In this document: piece after piece, positions 17,315 through 27,606 of the stretch
Numbering within the stretch: the first letter of the stretch is position 1
Layout of the letters: each line of letters starts with the position of its first letter
Source: Bartonella alsatica
GTDB taxonomy: Bacteria > Pseudomonadota > Alphaproteobacteria > Rhizobiales > Rhizobiaceae
Reading direction: 5' to 3'
DNA length: 64,000 bases
NCBI RefSeq assembly: GCF_013388295.1
Contig: NZ_CP058235.1
Coordinates: 722,001-786,000, forward strand
Notes under the pieces: generated by a model
Database searches by the model: none
What the model was told of the DNA's origin: nothing
Seen by the model: the letters and a program-made list of their open reading frames with translations, nothing else
Position numbers and translations under genes: made by a program

Positions 17315-18694
17315 TCATGATTTCTCAAAAGAAGTAGCTACTTTTGAAAGTGCATCATGATGCATAATAACATCAATCATCTCTGTCACAACAGCATCCA
17401 AAACTTCATGTTCATCGCCTTCAGCCATAAGCCGGATGACCGGTTCAGTTCCAGAAGCACGGACGACCAATCGTGCTTCTTTTCCCAAACGTTGCATTGC
17501 TTGATCTATTGCTGTTTTGACCGGAGTCTTTTTCAAGACATTTTTGTTTTTAATCGTTACATTTTTTAAAATTTGTGGCACAGGTACAAATCGCTTACAC
17601 AATTGACTCATAGGGCTTTGATTTTCTTGCATACAAGCTAAAACCTGCAAAGCAGCCACCAGCCCATCACCAGTTGTGCCAAAATCACTCAATATAATAT
17701 GCCCAGAAGCTTCCCCACCAACATTATACCCTTTTTGCCGCATAGCTTCGACCACGTAGCGATCCCCAACATTTGTCCGAATAAGCTCCACCCCTCTACT
17801 ATTCAAGAAGCGCTCAAGCCCAAGATTTGACATAATAGTTGTAACAACGCCATTACACTGTAACCGTCCGGTTTTATGCCAATTTTCAGCAATGACAGCA
17901 ATCAACTGATCCCCATCAATCGTTTGCGCTTTTTCGTCAACAAGAAGAACACGATCTCCATCGCCATCAAGAGCAATTCCCACATCGGCGCGTACTTCAT
18001 GAACTTTCTTTTTTAAAGAAGCCAAATCGGTTGATCCACATTTTTGATTAATATTGGTACCATTCGGTGTATCATTAATAGCAAAAACCTCAGCTCCCAA
18101 TTCCCACAAAGCGAGCGGAGCAGCTTTATAAGCAGCGCCATTGGCACAATCCACAACGATACGCAAAGCATCCAAACGAACATCACGGGGCAAAGTTCGT
18201 TTAGCATATTCGATATAACGATAAATATCGCCCTCAACCCGTTTTACATAGCCAATTTCACTACAACTTGCTAAAGATTTTGAAAGATCTGTATCGATCA
18301 ATTGCTCAATTTTTGTCTCGACCTCATCTGAAAGTTTAAAACCATCAGGACCAAAAAGTTTAATTCCATTATCATAAAAGGGATTATGAGAAGCAGAAAT
18401 CATTACCCCAAGATCAGCGCGCAATGAGCGACAAAGCATAGCAACAGCAGGAGTTGGCACAGGTCCCAACAAAAAAACCTCCATCCCTGCAGCTGTAAAT
18501 CCTGAAACCAAGGCATTTTCCAACATATAACCAGATAATCGGGTATCTTTACCAATCACCACACGACGCAACTGATGTTGTGATCGCAACAAAACACCCA
18601 CAGCCATTCCCACTTTCATGGCAAAATCTGGTGTCATGGGAAAAGCATTGGCTTTTCCCCGAATTCCATCTGTACCAAAATATTTCTGCACCAT
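17315..18694 (-). CDS. glmM: Phosphoglucosamine mutase
   Basis: Interconverts glucosamine-6-phosphate and glucosamine-1-phosphate on the way to UDP-GlcNAc for peptidoglycan and lipid A. The N-terminal [13 protein letters not shown], the phosphoserine loop [17 protein letters not shown], the metal loop [13 protein letters not shown], the sugar-binding GGEASGHII and the phosphate-binding [15 protein letters not shown] are all present. The 459-residue length is normal. It lies downstream of ftsH in the same direction. The gene's 3' end is the source of the repeats at 16129-17314, yet the gene itself is intact to its stop. Confidence 0.95.
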   Translation of the reverse strand: MVQKYFGTDGIRGKANAFPMTPDFAMKVGMAVGVLLRSQHQLRRVVIGKDTRLSGYMLENALVSGFTAAGMEVFLLGPVPTPAVAMLCRSLRADLGVMISASHNPFYDNGIKLFGPDGFKLSDEVETKIEQLIDTDLSKSLASCSEIGYVKRVEGDIYRYIEYAKRTLPRDVRLDALRIVVDCANGAAYKAAPLALWELGAEVFAINDTPNGTNINQKCGSTDLASLKKKVHEVRADVGIALDGDGDRVLLVDEKAQTIDGDQLIAVIAENWHKTGRLQCNGVVTTIMSNLGLERFLNSRGVELIRTNVGDRYVVEAMRQKGYNVGGEASGHIILSDFGTTGDGLVAALQVLACMQENQSPMSQLCKRFVPVPQILKNVTIKNKNVLKKTPVKTAIDQAMQRLGKEARLVVRASGTEPVIRLMAEGDEHEVLDAVVTEMIDVIMHHDALSKVATSFEKS

Positions 18695-19147
18695 CGCTAT
18701 TCCTTTATATACACTTTTTCTCTTGCAACCCTGTTAGAGCAGAATTTCTGGTACAGTAAAATCTCCTCATGTCGTGAGAGCATTCTTGACCCCTTCATTG
18801 TCAAACCTTCATCTAAACAAGATTCCCCCACTCCACCATCTAAAACTAATCTCTCATTTCTACAATAACCACTCCAACTCCACTAATTATGCTTCTCCAT
18901 CCCACCGCATCAAGCAATATTATCCTCTTACATGCTTTACATATACGATTTCCCTTAAACAAAACTAAAGGACAGCGTCTCTGTTAAAAGACCAACGCTC
19001 CTCCCCTAATGTTCCAGCTCTCACACCGCAAGTATACAGTATCAAAGCCTCTACTCTCATATTCTCGCCACATTGCTGAAGGCGCAAGCTCTGCCTGCGC
19101 CTTTCTCAAAAAACCTTTGTTTAAAATTTTCCCTAAAACAAGGCTAT
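18695..19147. other. ftsH-glmM intergenic region
   Basis: No gene is supported. An 8 bp stem (AAGGCGCA / TGCGCCTT, 19079-19086 / 19096-19103) lies about 45 bases after the ftsH stop and could be a weak terminator, although no T tract follows on the minus strand. Confidence 0.5.
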
Positions 19148-21334
19148 TCAAGCATCGTCAGAAGCTTTCTGTTTTTCTTTACCAGATTCTGTAAAATTTG
19201 ACTTTTTTTCAGCATTGGCTTTATGTTCAGGACGATTTATAGCTTTGGTTGTATTTTTTGCACTTTGTGTTTTTTTCTTAACCCCACGAGAGTGCACCTT
19301 TTCAAATTCAGCATCATTGGGTTTGGCATCAATGGATTTTTTTACTCCCTTTCCAACGTCTGCCTTTACTTTACTGAAATCGGTTTTATCTGCCTCTTTT
19401 TTATTGGGACCGATTTTATCAGTGTTTGTTTTCTTAACTGTTGTTGTAGAAGATTCTGCCTTAATTACCCCGGCCTTAGGCACAGAAGAAGCGCGCGGAG
19501 AAACACTATCATCTTTCTGAGTTCGTGAAGGAGGCTTTCCTGCAATGACTTCGTTAATTTCAGCGCCAGTTAAAGTTTCATATTCCAACAAACCCTGCGC
19601 CAAAGCAAACCATTCTTTCTTTTTTGTTTTCAAAATTTTGGTAGCATTTTTATAAGCATCATCAATGAGTTTACGCACTTCAGCATCGATCATACGCGCT
19701 GTTTCTTCAGAGACATTCTGTGTCCGCGTAACGGAATGCCCTAAAAAGACTTCATCTTGATTATCACCATAAGCAACGTTGCCTAAGAGATCAGAGAAAC
19801 CCCATCGTGTAATCATTGCTCGTGCTAACTTTGTCGCTTGTTCAATATCGGATGAAGCACCGGATGTAATATTTTCCTTACCAAATTTCAATTCTTCGGC
19901 GACACGCCCTCCCATCATGATGGACAGACGAGAAATCATCCATCGATAGCTCATAGAATAGCGATCACCTTCAGGCAATTGCATTACCATTCCCAAAGCT
20001 CTTCCTCTTGGCACAATTGTTGCTTTATGGACAGGATCTGCAACTGGCACATTAAGAGCCACGATAGCATGTCCAGCCTCGTGATAAGCAGTGAGTTCTT
20101 TTTCTTCTTGTGTCATAGCAGTTGAACGGCGTTCAGCCCCCATCATCACTTTATCTTTTGCATCTTCAAACTCTTGCATAGTCACGACTCTTTTATTGCG
20201 GCTAGCAGCCATAAGAGCAGCTTCATTCACCAGATTCATCAGATCAGCACCAGAAAACCCTGGCGTTCCCCTTGCCAAAATTTTCAGATCGACATTAGGT
20301 GCTAAAGGTACGTTGCGTACATGCACTTTCAAGATCTGTTCACGACCGGAAACATCAGGGTTTGGCACAACGACCTGCCGATCAAACCGTCCTGGTCTTA
20401 ATAAAGCAGGGTCGAGGACATCAGGACGGTTTGTTGCTGCAATAAGAATAATACTTTCATTGGGCTCGAAACCATCCATTTCGACAAGCAGTTGGTTTAA
20501 GGTTTGCTCACGTTCGTCGTTTCCACCTCCCAACCCAGCACCACGATGGCGTCCAACAGCGTCGATTTCATCAATAAAGATAATACAAGGTGCATTTTTT
20601 TTAGCCTGTTCGAACATATCGCGCACACGGCTCGCACCAACACCCACAAACATCTCGACAAAATCGGACCCTGAAATGGTAAAGAATGGCACATTGGCTT
20701 CGCCAGCGACAGAGCGTGCAAGCAAAGTTTTACCGGTTCCTGGAGGACCAACAAGCAAAACACCCCGTGGAATACGTCCTCCTAGACGTTGAAATTTCTG
20801 TGGTTCACGTAAAAATTCAACAATTTCTTGTAGATCTTGCTTTGCTTCTTCAACGCCAGCAACGTCCTGAAAGGTAACACGCCCCTGTGCTTCATTGAGC
20901 AATTTTGCTTTTGATTTGCCAAATCCCATCGCCCCACGTGATCCATTTTGCATTTGCCGCATAAAGAAGACCCATGCTCCAACGATAATAATAACAGGTA
21001 GCAAAGAAAAGAGGAGATTGAGGAAGATACTATTGCCAGAGCTTTCAGGAATAGCTTTGACATTAACATTTTTATTTTCCAATTTTTGTATCAAGCCTGG
21101 ATCTCGTGGAGCATAGGTTGAAATAATTCTATGCTCAATGGTTTGTCCTGTTAACTTTTGACCTTGAATAGTCACAGATCTCAGTTCATTATTCTCAACT
21201 TTTTGCAAAAATTCAGAATAAGAGATCTCTCCGCCTCCGGAACGTTGGCTATCTCCATTAAAGAGAGAAAACGACACAATCAAAATCAAAGCAATAACTC
21301 CCCAAATAAGGAGAGAGCGGTAATTGGAATTCAT
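19148..21334 (-). CDS. ftsH: ATP-dependent zinc metalloprotease FtsH
   Basis: A membrane-bound AAA+ protease that degrades misassembled membrane proteins and short-lived regulators such as LpxC and sigma-32 in well-studied bacteria. Two N-terminal membrane helices (residues 8-26 and 103-124) flank the periplasmic domain. Then come Walker A GPPGTGKT (196-203), Walker B IIFIDE (251-256), the second region of homology ([19 protein letters not shown]) and the zinc site HEAGH (418-422). The C-terminal 100 residues are an unusually long Lys/Ser/Ala-rich, disordered tail, taking the protein to 728 residues against about 640-650 in many bacteria. It follows tilS, the usual Rhizobiales order. Confidence 0.97.
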   Translation of the reverse strand: MNSNYRSLLIWGVIALILIVSFSLFNGDSQRSGGGEISYSEFLQKVENNELRSVTIQGQKLTGQTIEHRIISTYAPRDPGLIQKLENKNVNVKAIPESSGNSIFLNLLFSLLPVIIIVGAWVFFMRQMQNGSRGAMGFGKSKAKLLNEAQGRVTFQDVAGVEEAKQDLQEIVEFLREPQKFQRLGGRIPRGVLLVGPPGTGKTLLARSVAGEANVPFFTISGSDFVEMFVGVGASRVRDMFEQAKKNAPCIIFIDEIDAVGRHRGAGLGGGNDEREQTLNQLLVEMDGFEPNESIILIAATNRPDVLDPALLRPGRFDRQVVVPNPDVSGREQILKVHVRNVPLAPNVDLKILARGTPGFSGADLMNLVNEAALMAASRNKRVVTMQEFEDAKDKVMMGAERRSTAMTQEEKELTAYHEAGHAIVALNVPVADPVHKATIVPRGRALGMVMQLPEGDRYSMSYRWMISRLSIMMGGRVAEELKFGKENITSGASSDIEQATKLARAMITRWGFSDLLGNVAYGDNQDEVFLGHSVTRTQNVSEETARMIDAEVRKLIDDAYKNATKILKTKKKEWFALAQGLLEYETLTGAEINEVIAGKPPSRTQKDDSVSPRASSVPKAGVIKAESSTTTVKKTNTDKIGPNKKEADKTDFSKVKADVGKGVKKSIDAKPNDAEFEKVHSRGVKKKTQSAKNTTKAINRPEHKANAEKKSNFTESGKEKQKASDDA

Positions 21335-21448
21335 ATTCAGCCCACTTAGTCAAATACAGATTTTAAATAGTTTCTCCTAACATATAACCTTGTCTGCTCC
21401 TTGCCAAGAGATGAGAGAATGTTTATTGTCTTTTAAAGTGATTTTTCT

Positions 21449-22915
21449 TTATCTTTTTACCTCAATATTAAAAAAAGGTTCCACAACATTAACAAGAGCA
21501 GCATCTTCGCGCAAGAAAAGCCAATCGAAAGGAGCCATAATCCGCTTAACAATGATATTTTGATGAAAAACAGCTTGAGAAGTCAACTCTGGAATATCGT
21601 AACCTTTATCAGTTGAGATCATCAACAGCGATTGTAAAGAAGGAAAATGGGGAGAATCAAGAACGAAGTGAGTGTTTTGGAATAAAGATTTCAGCTGCTT
21701 TAAACCTGCTGCACCAACCTTTATAGCATTAGCTCCACAGTTGGTAATCTGATAGCGCCCATCCCATAAAAAAGTTTTTCCTGGTGCAATAAGCGCCTCT
21801 TTCATGTTTCGAGATTCGCGCCAAAGAGAGATTCCACTTTTGTTATATTCAATAACTGATCCAGCGAAAGTAAAGCGCTGCTTTTCTGAAGAATGGAAAC
21901 ACAACCTTTGGAAAAGAGAGAGCAATTTTTTAGCGGAGAGCAAATACCTCCCCCCTCCCATCAATACTGCGAAGAGCCCAACGACAAAGGGAAAACTTGA
22001 GTGCTGCTGTAAAAATGGTGCAGGCTTTGCAATAAAACAACGTCCATATTCAACAACAATATCCAGGGCTAAAATCAAATCGGCAATGACTCGTGCTTGT
22101 TGACGACGTTGAAGCGTAGCTTCATGAACCATTTGAGCAATGCTTGCAAACTTTTTGTGATGAAGCGATTGGCGCACACGCACGCGTTCAAAATTGCAAT
22201 CTTCATTGGTTGGATCATCTATCCATGTTTTACCCTTTAAGCACAAATAAGCACGCAATGTTTTACGATTTACAGCAAGAAGAGGACGAATCAAGCGTAT
22301 TTTTTGCCGCAACACCGCCTCGCGTGAGATACAAGATAAACCACGGGCATACATCATCCCATAGTTTTTTTCGGCAACGACACTATTTGCTTGCTCAATA
22401 TTTTCTCTAGCTTCTATAGAACTCACCCCATCACCCACGCCCACAAAAGCCTCAGCTTGCAAAACATTTCTACTTTTAGAAAGACGTTGGTAGCGCATCT
22501 GATAGGTTTCCACCTGATCATTAAGCGTATGCCCTGTCATAATAAGCGACGCACCTTGTTTTTGCGCTTCTTTAAACAAGAGATCATAGCGTGCAATACG
22601 GGCGCTCGAAGTGATATGCGTTTTTGGTTTTTTGCCTACCCATTGTACAATGACATGTTTAATATCATGAGCATGACAAATTTCTGCAACATTTCCTGCT
22701 TCACGAGCTGATTCTTCACGCAATTGATGATCAATGGTAACAGCAATTATTTCCGGAGGAAGAGAGAGAGTTTTTAAATAGTCTTTGACTAAAAATAGCA
22801 AAGCTAGAGAATCACTCCCTCCTGAAACCGCAAGGATCAATTTTTGACACTGGATAAAATCCGACGTTTTAAAGAGATTTCCTGCTAGTCTAACGCACAC
22901 CGCGAACGATTCCAC
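21449..22915 (-). CDS. tilS: tRNA(Ile)-lysidine synthase
   Basis: Converts C34 of the CAU-anticodon tRNA-Ile to lysidine using ATP and lysine, changing its decoding from AUG to AUA. The PP-loop SGGSDS is at residues 31-36, and the family's TGHTLNDQVET and RPLLAVNRKTLRAYL stretches follow. The N-terminal catalytic domain is complete. The C-terminal region is less conserved, as is usual in alphaproteobacteria. The start overlaps the end of cpoB by 26 bases, indicating coupled translation in the pal-cpoB-tilS-ftsH series. Confidence 0.93.
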   Translation of the reverse strand: MESFAVCVRLAGNLFKTSDFIQCQKLILAVSGGSDSLALLFLVKDYLKTLSLPPEIIAVTIDHQLREESAREAGNVAEICHAHDIKHVIVQWVGKKPKTHITSSARIARYDLLFKEAQKQGASLIMTGHTLNDQVETYQMRYQRLSKSRNVLQAEAFVGVGDGVSSIEARENIEQANSVVAEKNYGMMYARGLSCISREAVLRQKIRLIRPLLAVNRKTLRAYLCLKGKTWIDDPTNEDCNFERVRVRQSLHHKKFASIAQMVHEATLQRRQQARVIADLILALDIVVEYGRCFIAKPAPFLQQHSSFPFVVGLFAVLMGGGRYLLSAKKLLSLFQRLCFHSSEKQRFTFAGSVIEYNKSGISLWRESRNMKEALIAPGKTFLWDGRYQITNCGANAIKVGAAGLKQLKSLFQNTHFVLDSPHFPSLQSLLMISTDKGYDIPELTSQAVFHQNIIVKRIMAPFDWLFLREDAALVNVVEPFFNIEVKR

Positions 22916-24605
22916 TCCTCTTAAAAGATTTACAAAAGACAGACTCTAACGTTTTAGAGTGCTTTGATTTCTTTGCAAAAAATGTACAAGCCTCTTTATT
23001 CTGCTCAAGCGCAACCATACTTCTTGCTAATTTCAGCAAAATCTCAGAGGTATAAAGCCTCTCTTTATCTGCATACCACGCAGCAAGATAAACTTGTGCT
23101 GCTTCATGATAACGTTTTTGTCCCAACAAAGCTTCTGCCAACCAAAACAAAGCATCATCACTTAAAGGATCTTTTTTATAACGCTGTTGAAAAGCACAAA
23201 AGGCTTTTTCAGCATCAATATAATTGGCAGAAAGAATAAAATCATAGCCTTTTTTATACAATTCTTTGGAAGAAAGAAGAGGGAAATCATTATCCTGATA
23301 CGGTTTGACATGATCACTTTCTTTATGCGTTTTCTCTAAAAGGTTATCGGCTTTCTGCAAACGGTCCTCTGTCTTTTCCGCATCTTTATACATTGTCTTT
23401 AGATATTCACCAGTTTTTTTCAAATGATCACGTATTTCTTGCAAACGGCTTTTATGATCATGGTTTTCCACATTAGCAACATCGCTCTCACCATCTTTTC
23501 TGCTATGCTCTACTACCTCTTTCTTTACAGCCGGCTTTTCATCCAAACTAGCATTCTCAAAAACACAAGAATAAACAGAAGAGTCTTTTTTATCAAAAAG
23601 GCGGTGGAATTGCTTTTGGATATTTTTCAAATTGTTATGCTCAAGCACGACTCGTATATTATGCAAAAGTTTATCCAAATCATAATCTTTAAACAAAGCC
23701 TGCTGATTTTCTAAAATAAACTTTCGACTTTGAGTCATCCCCTTAAAAGAGAGATCCATAGAAGCTTTCTCTGCTACATCAGCAGCTTTATTCACCGCTT
23801 CAGAAGCCTTTTTTGAAACACCAGACGCAGCTTTATTTGCTGCCTCAGAAGCTTTCTCTGCTACATCAGCAGCTTTATTCACCGCTTCAGAAGCCTTTTT
23901 TGAAACACCAGACGCAGCTTTATTTACTGCCTCAGAAGCTTTCTCTGGCACATCAGCAGCTTTATTCACCGCTTCAGAAGCTTTCTTTGAAGCACCAGAC
24001 GCAGCTTTATTTGCTGCCTCAGAAGCTTTCTCTGCCACATCAGCAGCTTTATTCACCGCTTCAGAAGCCTTTTTTGAAACACCAGACGCAGCTTTATTTG
24101 CTGCCTCAGAAGCTTTCTCTGCCACATCAGCAGCTTTATTCACCGCTTCAGAAGCCTTTTTTGAAACACCAGACGCAGCTTTATTTACTGCCTCAGAAGC
24201 TTTCTCTGGCACATCAGCAGCTTTATTCACCGCTTCAGAAGCCTTTTTTGAAACACCAGATGCAGCTTTATTTGCTGCCTCAGAAGCTTTCTCTGCCACA
24301 TCAGCAGCTTTATTCACCGCTTCAGAAGCTTTTTCTGAAACACCAGACGCAGCTTTATTTGCTGCCTCAGAAGCTTTCTCTGCCACATCAGCAGCTTTAT
24401 TCACCGCTTCAGAAGTTTTCTCTGAAGCACCGGACGCAGCTTTATTTGCTGCCTCAGAAGCTTTCTCTGCTACATCAGAACCTGAATTATGAGTAAAATA
24501 TTGAGATACCCACCCTGCTGCACTTTGAACAGGTGAAACAAAACAAGCTAAGAAAACAGCGACACAAAAGGTAGTTTTCCAAGTTTTTTTATGACATATC
24601 CACAT
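22890..24605 (-). CDS. cpoB: Tol-Pal system protein CpoB (YbgF) with a long repeat domain
   Basis: A periplasmic TPR protein that links Tol-Pal function to septal peptidoglycan synthesis. A signal peptide (residues 1-29, ending VQSAA) leads into eight nearly perfect 29-residue repeats (47-278). A charged linker with coiled-coil character (300-440) and a C-terminal TPR domain (about 455-571, YDFILSANYIDAEKAFCAFQ ... SDDALFWLAEALL) complete it. Ordinary CpoB is about 250-350 residues; this one is 571 because of the repeats, which replace the usual short trimeric coiled coil. It lies between pal and tilS, the usual place. The final VRGVR tail overlaps the tilS start. Confidence 0.9.
   Translation of the reverse strand: MWICHKKTWKTTFCVAVFLACFVSPVQSAAGWVSQYFTHNSGSDVAEKASEAANKAASGASEKTSEAVNKAADVAEKASEAANKAASGVSEKASEAVNKAADVAEKASEAANKAASGVSKKASEAVNKAADVPEKASEAVNKAASGVSKKASEAVNKAADVAEKASEAANKAASGVSKKASEAVNKAADVAEKASEAANKAASGASKKASEAVNKAADVPEKASEAVNKAASGVSKKASEAVNKAADVAEKASEAANKAASGVSKKASEAVNKAADVAEKASMDLSFKGMTQSRKFILENQQALFKDYDLDKLLHNIRVVLEHNNLKNIQKQFHRLFDKKDSSVYSCVFENASLDEKPAVKKEVVEHSRKDGESDVANVENHDHKSRLQEIRDHLKKTGEYLKTMYKDAEKTEDRLQKADNLLEKTHKESDHVKPYQDNDFPLLSSKELYKKGYDFILSANYIDAEKAFCAFQQRYKKDPLSDDALFWLAEALLGQKRYHEAAQVYLAAWYADKERLYTSEILLKLARSMVALEQNKEACTFFAKKSKHSKTLESVFCKSFKRSGIVRGVR
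23772..24467 (-). repeat. Eight tandem 87 bp repeats inside cpoB
   Basis: Each 29-residue unit reads like EKASEAANKAAS-GVSKKASEAVNKAADVA, itself two half-repeats of 15 and 14 residues around KASEAxNKAA. Units differ at few positions (A/V, S/K, A/P at the end). Twenty-nine residues make almost exactly eight alpha-helical turns, so successive units present the same face. Near-identity at DNA level allows expansion or contraction by slippage. Confidence 0.95.
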
Positions 24606-24632
24606 ATTATTTCTCCCCTCAAGAGCTAATTT

Positions 24633-25154
24633 TTAATCACTTTTTATATTAGTAAGAGTTGTAACAGCACGTCGATTTTGATTCCAACAGGAAATATCAT
24701 CACACACTGCTACAGGTCTTTCTTTTCCATAAGAAATTGTTTGAATCCGTTGTGCAGACACACCAAGGGAAATCAAATAATTACGCACAGCAACAGCACG
24801 ACGCTGCCCAAGTGCCAAATTATACTCACGCGTACCACGCTCATCAGCATGACCTTCAATCATAATAGAATAGTAAGGATAATGAAGTAACCATTCTGCT
24901 TGGCGCATTAAAATACGTTCAGCATCAGAATTAATTGAAGCAGAGTCGAGATCAAAGAAAACGCGATCTCCAACGTTAACCGTAAACTCCTGTCCTGAAC
25001 CCGACACCGCATGATTAAAACCAGCTTCATTCAAATAACCACTATTTACACCACGAAGTGCACCAAAATGTCTTTTTCCACAACCAACTAAAGACAATGA
25101 GAAAAAAAGGACCATAACAAAGGAATAAAAGATAGTATTTTGGGTAGAGCGCAT
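24633..25154 (-). CDS. pal: Peptidoglycan-associated lipoprotein Pal
   Basis: An outer-membrane lipoprotein that binds peptidoglycan and TolB and draws the outer membrane inward at division. The lipobox SLVGC puts the lipidated Cys at residue 25. The OmpA-like domain fills the C-terminal half (SIMIEGHADERGTREYNLALG ... AVAVRNYLISLGV). Length 173 is typical. It is separated from tolB by trcR and yebC, so it must be transcribed apart from tolQRAB. Downstream are cpoB, tilS and ftsH in the same direction. Confidence 0.96.
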   Translation of the reverse strand: MRSTQNTIFYSFVMVLFFSLSLVGCGKRHFGALRGVNSGYLNEAGFNHAVSGSGQEFTVNVGDRVFFDLDSASINSDAERILMRQAEWLLHYPYYSIMIEGHADERGTREYNLALGQRRAVAVRNYLISLGVSAQRIQTISYGKERPVAVCDDISCWNQNRRAVTTLTNIKSD

Positions 25155-25269
25155 AATTATTGATTCTCCTTAATTTAGTAAACCTTAAAATTGAAAGGAT
25201 AGATTCTTTCAAGAGCGCTTCGAGAATAGTTGCTAATTCCTAATGAAGAAAAAATTTTCTCTCATTTTT

Positions 25270-25360
25270 TATCTATTATCCTTTTGAAGTCTTCAGCCTT
25301 TTCTTTTTCCCATAAGCCTTTAGCATCAACGTGAAATCGTGTTTTACAGTTAACCATCTT
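25270..25360 (-). pseudogene. Possible decayed copy of the trcR 3' end
   Basis: TATCTATTATCCTTTTGAAG at 25270 resembles TATCTATCATCTTTTTGACG at 25362 (the trcR 3' end), and CCTTTAGCATCAACG near 25317 resembles CTTTATCAGCATCAAAG near 25407. The offset is about 92 bases. The match is much weaker than at the other loci. Confidence 0.4.
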
Positions 25361-26053
25361 CTATCTATCATCTTTTTGACGGCTTTTTTGTAGCGCATTC
25401 AGTTTTGCAAAAACTTTATCAGCATCAAAGCTCTTATTATGATCATCTTTCACCTGATCTTCATTAAGATCAACATTTTCCGTTACTGAAGCAGGAAGCA
25501 AAGATTTATCTTCCTCTGGAGAAACAGGACGATTTTTTGCAGCGCGCTGGAGTTCAAAATCCAAATCAATTTGTGAACACAATCCTAATCCTACAGGATC
25601 GAGAGGAACCAAGTTAGCACTATTCCAATGGGTTCTAAGGCGAATTTGTTCAATGGTTGCTTTTGTTGTCCCAATCAATCGTGCAATCTGTGCATCTTTC
25701 AACTCAGGATGGTTCATCACCAACCATAGGATACCATTTGGACGATCCTGACGTCGAGACAAAGGAATATAGCGTGCACCTTTACGTTTTTTTTCAGGAA
25801 TGTGTACCCTAGACTCGGAAATTTTTAAGCGTGCATTTTTATCAGCCTCCACCCGAGCGATTTCACTGCGCGTCAACTGCCCAGAACTAATTGGATTCAG
25901 ACCTTTAATACCGTGAGCAGCTTCGCCATCAGCAATAGCTTTCACCTCCAACACGTGTAACTTACAAAACTCTGCAATCTGATCAAAAGAAAGAGCAGTG
26001 TTATCAACCAACCAAACAGCTGTAGCTTTGGGCATTAAAAGTTGCGTTGCCAT
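25361..26053 (-). CDS. trcR: Cell-cycle transcriptional regulator TrcR (DUF1013)
   Basis: A DUF1013 protein of 230 residues, restricted to alphaproteobacteria and annotated as the cell-cycle regulator TrcR. Its N-terminal part reads MPKATAVWLVDNTALSFDQIAEFCKLHVLEV, a helix-turn-helix-like segment. A second such segment is in MNHPELKDAQIARLIGTTKATIEQIRLRTHWN, followed by the conserved NLVPLDPVGLGLCSQIDLD. The C-terminal 60 residues are polar. It sits between pal and the oppositely oriented yebC, inside what is elsewhere the tol-pal operon. Confidence 0.85.
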   Translation of the reverse strand: MATQLLMPKATAVWLVDNTALSFDQIAEFCKLHVLEVKAIADGEAAHGIKGLNPISSGQLTRSEIARVEADKNARLKISESRVHIPEKKRKGARYIPLSRRQDRPNGILWLVMNHPELKDAQIARLIGTTKATIEQIRLRTHWNSANLVPLDPVGLGLCSQIDLDFELQRAAKNRPVSPEEDKSLLPASVTENVDLNEDQVKDDHNKSFDADKVFAKLNALQKSRQKDDR

Positions 26054-26446
26054 CTCTATAATATCCTCTTACTTCGCCTCTTTATTGGACTATTGAGGCA
26101 GGTTATTGCCCACCCTGGAGCATTGGAGTCTTTATTCTTATACATCAGGTTTTCTTCACCCCCTTCTTGCCCCTTCTTAAAATTAAAGCGAGTCATGAAA
26201 TAAACCACTTTTGCCATGAAATTGTATTCTGTTATAGCCTGATTTTTGAAGAACGACAAGAGATCTGTCTCATAATGATCCTCAACAGAGTGTCTTTACC
26301 TTTGAAGTGAATTTTCTTATAAGGTGTTTATTCGATCACTTCATTTTGTGTTGCGGCATATTGATTCTGGTAGGATGCGTGTTTCATCGCCTTAAATTCA
26401 GGAACCCTCCAACCGGAAGAAAAGTCTTCAAACTGGAAGGAAAATT
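26054..26446. other. Divergent region between trcR and yebC
   Basis: Holds the promoters of two divergent genes. A 67-residue minus-strand frame at 26056-26259 is not recognised and has no support. AAGGAAAATT just before 26447 is the yebC ribosome site. Confidence 0.5.
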
Positions 26447-27193
26447 ATGGCAGGTCACTCACAATTTAAAAATATTATGCACCGTAAAGGGCGCCAAGAT
26501 GCAATACGTTCAAAAATATTTTCTAAGCTTGCACGCGAAATTACAGTTGCAGCTAAACAAGGCGCCCCTGATCCAGCCATGAATCCGCGTTTAAGGCTTG
26601 CTGTACAAAATGCTAAGGCACAGTCAATGCCAAAAGACAACATTGAGCGCGCAATTAAGAAAGCTTCAGGCAATGATGTCGAACACTATGATGAAGTGCG
26701 CTACGAAGGATATGGTCCAGGTGGTGTTGCAATCATTGTCGAAGCTTTAACAGATAATCGCAATCGCACCGCTTCAAACGTGCGGGCCGCTTTCACCAAA
26801 TCAGGTGGTGCCCTAGGAGAAACAGGTTCCGTAAGCTTCATGTTTAATCGAATTGGCGAAATAATCTATAAAACGGAAGCAGGAACAGCAGACAGCATCA
26901 TGGATGCAGCAATCGAAGCTGGAGCTGAAGATGTGCAATCAGAAGAAATCGGACACCATATTACCTGCGCCTTTGAAGATATTGGTGAAGTTTCTAAAAT
27001 GCTTGAAGCAAAACTTGGTGAAGCAGAATCGATCAAAACAATTTGGAAAGCGAACACCCTTACACCAATAGATGAAGAAAAGGCTTTATCCGTTTTACGG
27101 CTTATTTCGACATTAGAAGAAGATGATGATGTGCAAAATGTCTATGCTAATTTTGATGTCAGCGATGAGATTTTAGCAAAACTGTCTGTATAA
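26447..27193 (+). CDS. yebC: YebC/TACO1-family transcription/translation factor
   Basis: The YebC family member acts as a DNA-binding regulator in some species and as a ribosome-associated factor for proline-rich stretches in others. The start [23 protein letters not shown] and the three-domain body are typical, with [19 protein letters not shown] and the acidic C-terminal third ([16 protein letters not shown]). Length 248 is normal. In many proteobacteria yebC adjoins ruvC; here it is plus strand and separated from ruvCAB by the tol genes. Confidence 0.93.
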   Translation: MAGHSQFKNIMHRKGRQDAIRSKIFSKLAREITVAAKQGAPDPAMNPRLRLAVQNAKAQSMPKDNIERAIKKASGNDVEHYDEVRYEGYGPGGVAIIVEALTDNRNRTASNVRAAFTKSGGALGETGSVSFMFNRIGEIIYKTEAGTADSIMDAAIEAGAEDVQSEEIGHHITCAFEDIGEVSKMLEAKLGEAESIKTIWKANTLTPIDEEKALSVLRLISTLEEDDDVQNVYANFDVSDEILAKLSV

Positions 27194-27606
27194 TCTCCAC
27201 GTCATTAACACTGTATATGCTCTCTTTTCCATGAGAGCTTCACTCTATTGTTTACACAAAAGCATAATCATTGTTTACACAAAAGCATAATCGCTTTTCT
27301 TTTTTACCACAACAAACACATAATCCCGTTTCAAAAGCAGGGATCTCACATAAACTTTAAAACACTCTCAACAAAAGCGTAAAGATTTTCTGCCAATTTT
27401 TTTTAAAGACTATTTTCTAAAGACATGATCTCCCAAAGAAATTTCATTATCCACAGGCCATAAAAGATGGAGTTAAAACTTACAAAATATTCAGAACAAC
27501 TGGATTATGAATGCAAGAAACATCTTTTTTAAACTGTAGAAACAATTGCTGTCGCACAAGATTTCATACACTTTTGCATTGTTTATTTTTATTGATAAAA
27601 TCATTT
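27194..27606. other. yebC-tolB convergent region with a 23 bp tandem repeat
   Basis: ATTGTTTACACAAAAGCATAATC occurs twice in tandem at about 27248-27293. A GCTCTC/GAGAGC stem lies at about 27220-27240 after the yebC stop, without a T tract. No gene is supported. Confidence 0.55.

Noticed and set aside
20091..20792. Plus-strand frame of 233 residues
   Set aside because: Antisense of the highly conserved ftsH ATPase domain; no independent support.
23813..24496. Long plus-strand frame of 227 residues
   Set aside because: It is the antisense of the cpoB repeats; its length only reflects the repeat unit being a multiple of three, and its composition (Leu/Gln/His repeats) is artificial.
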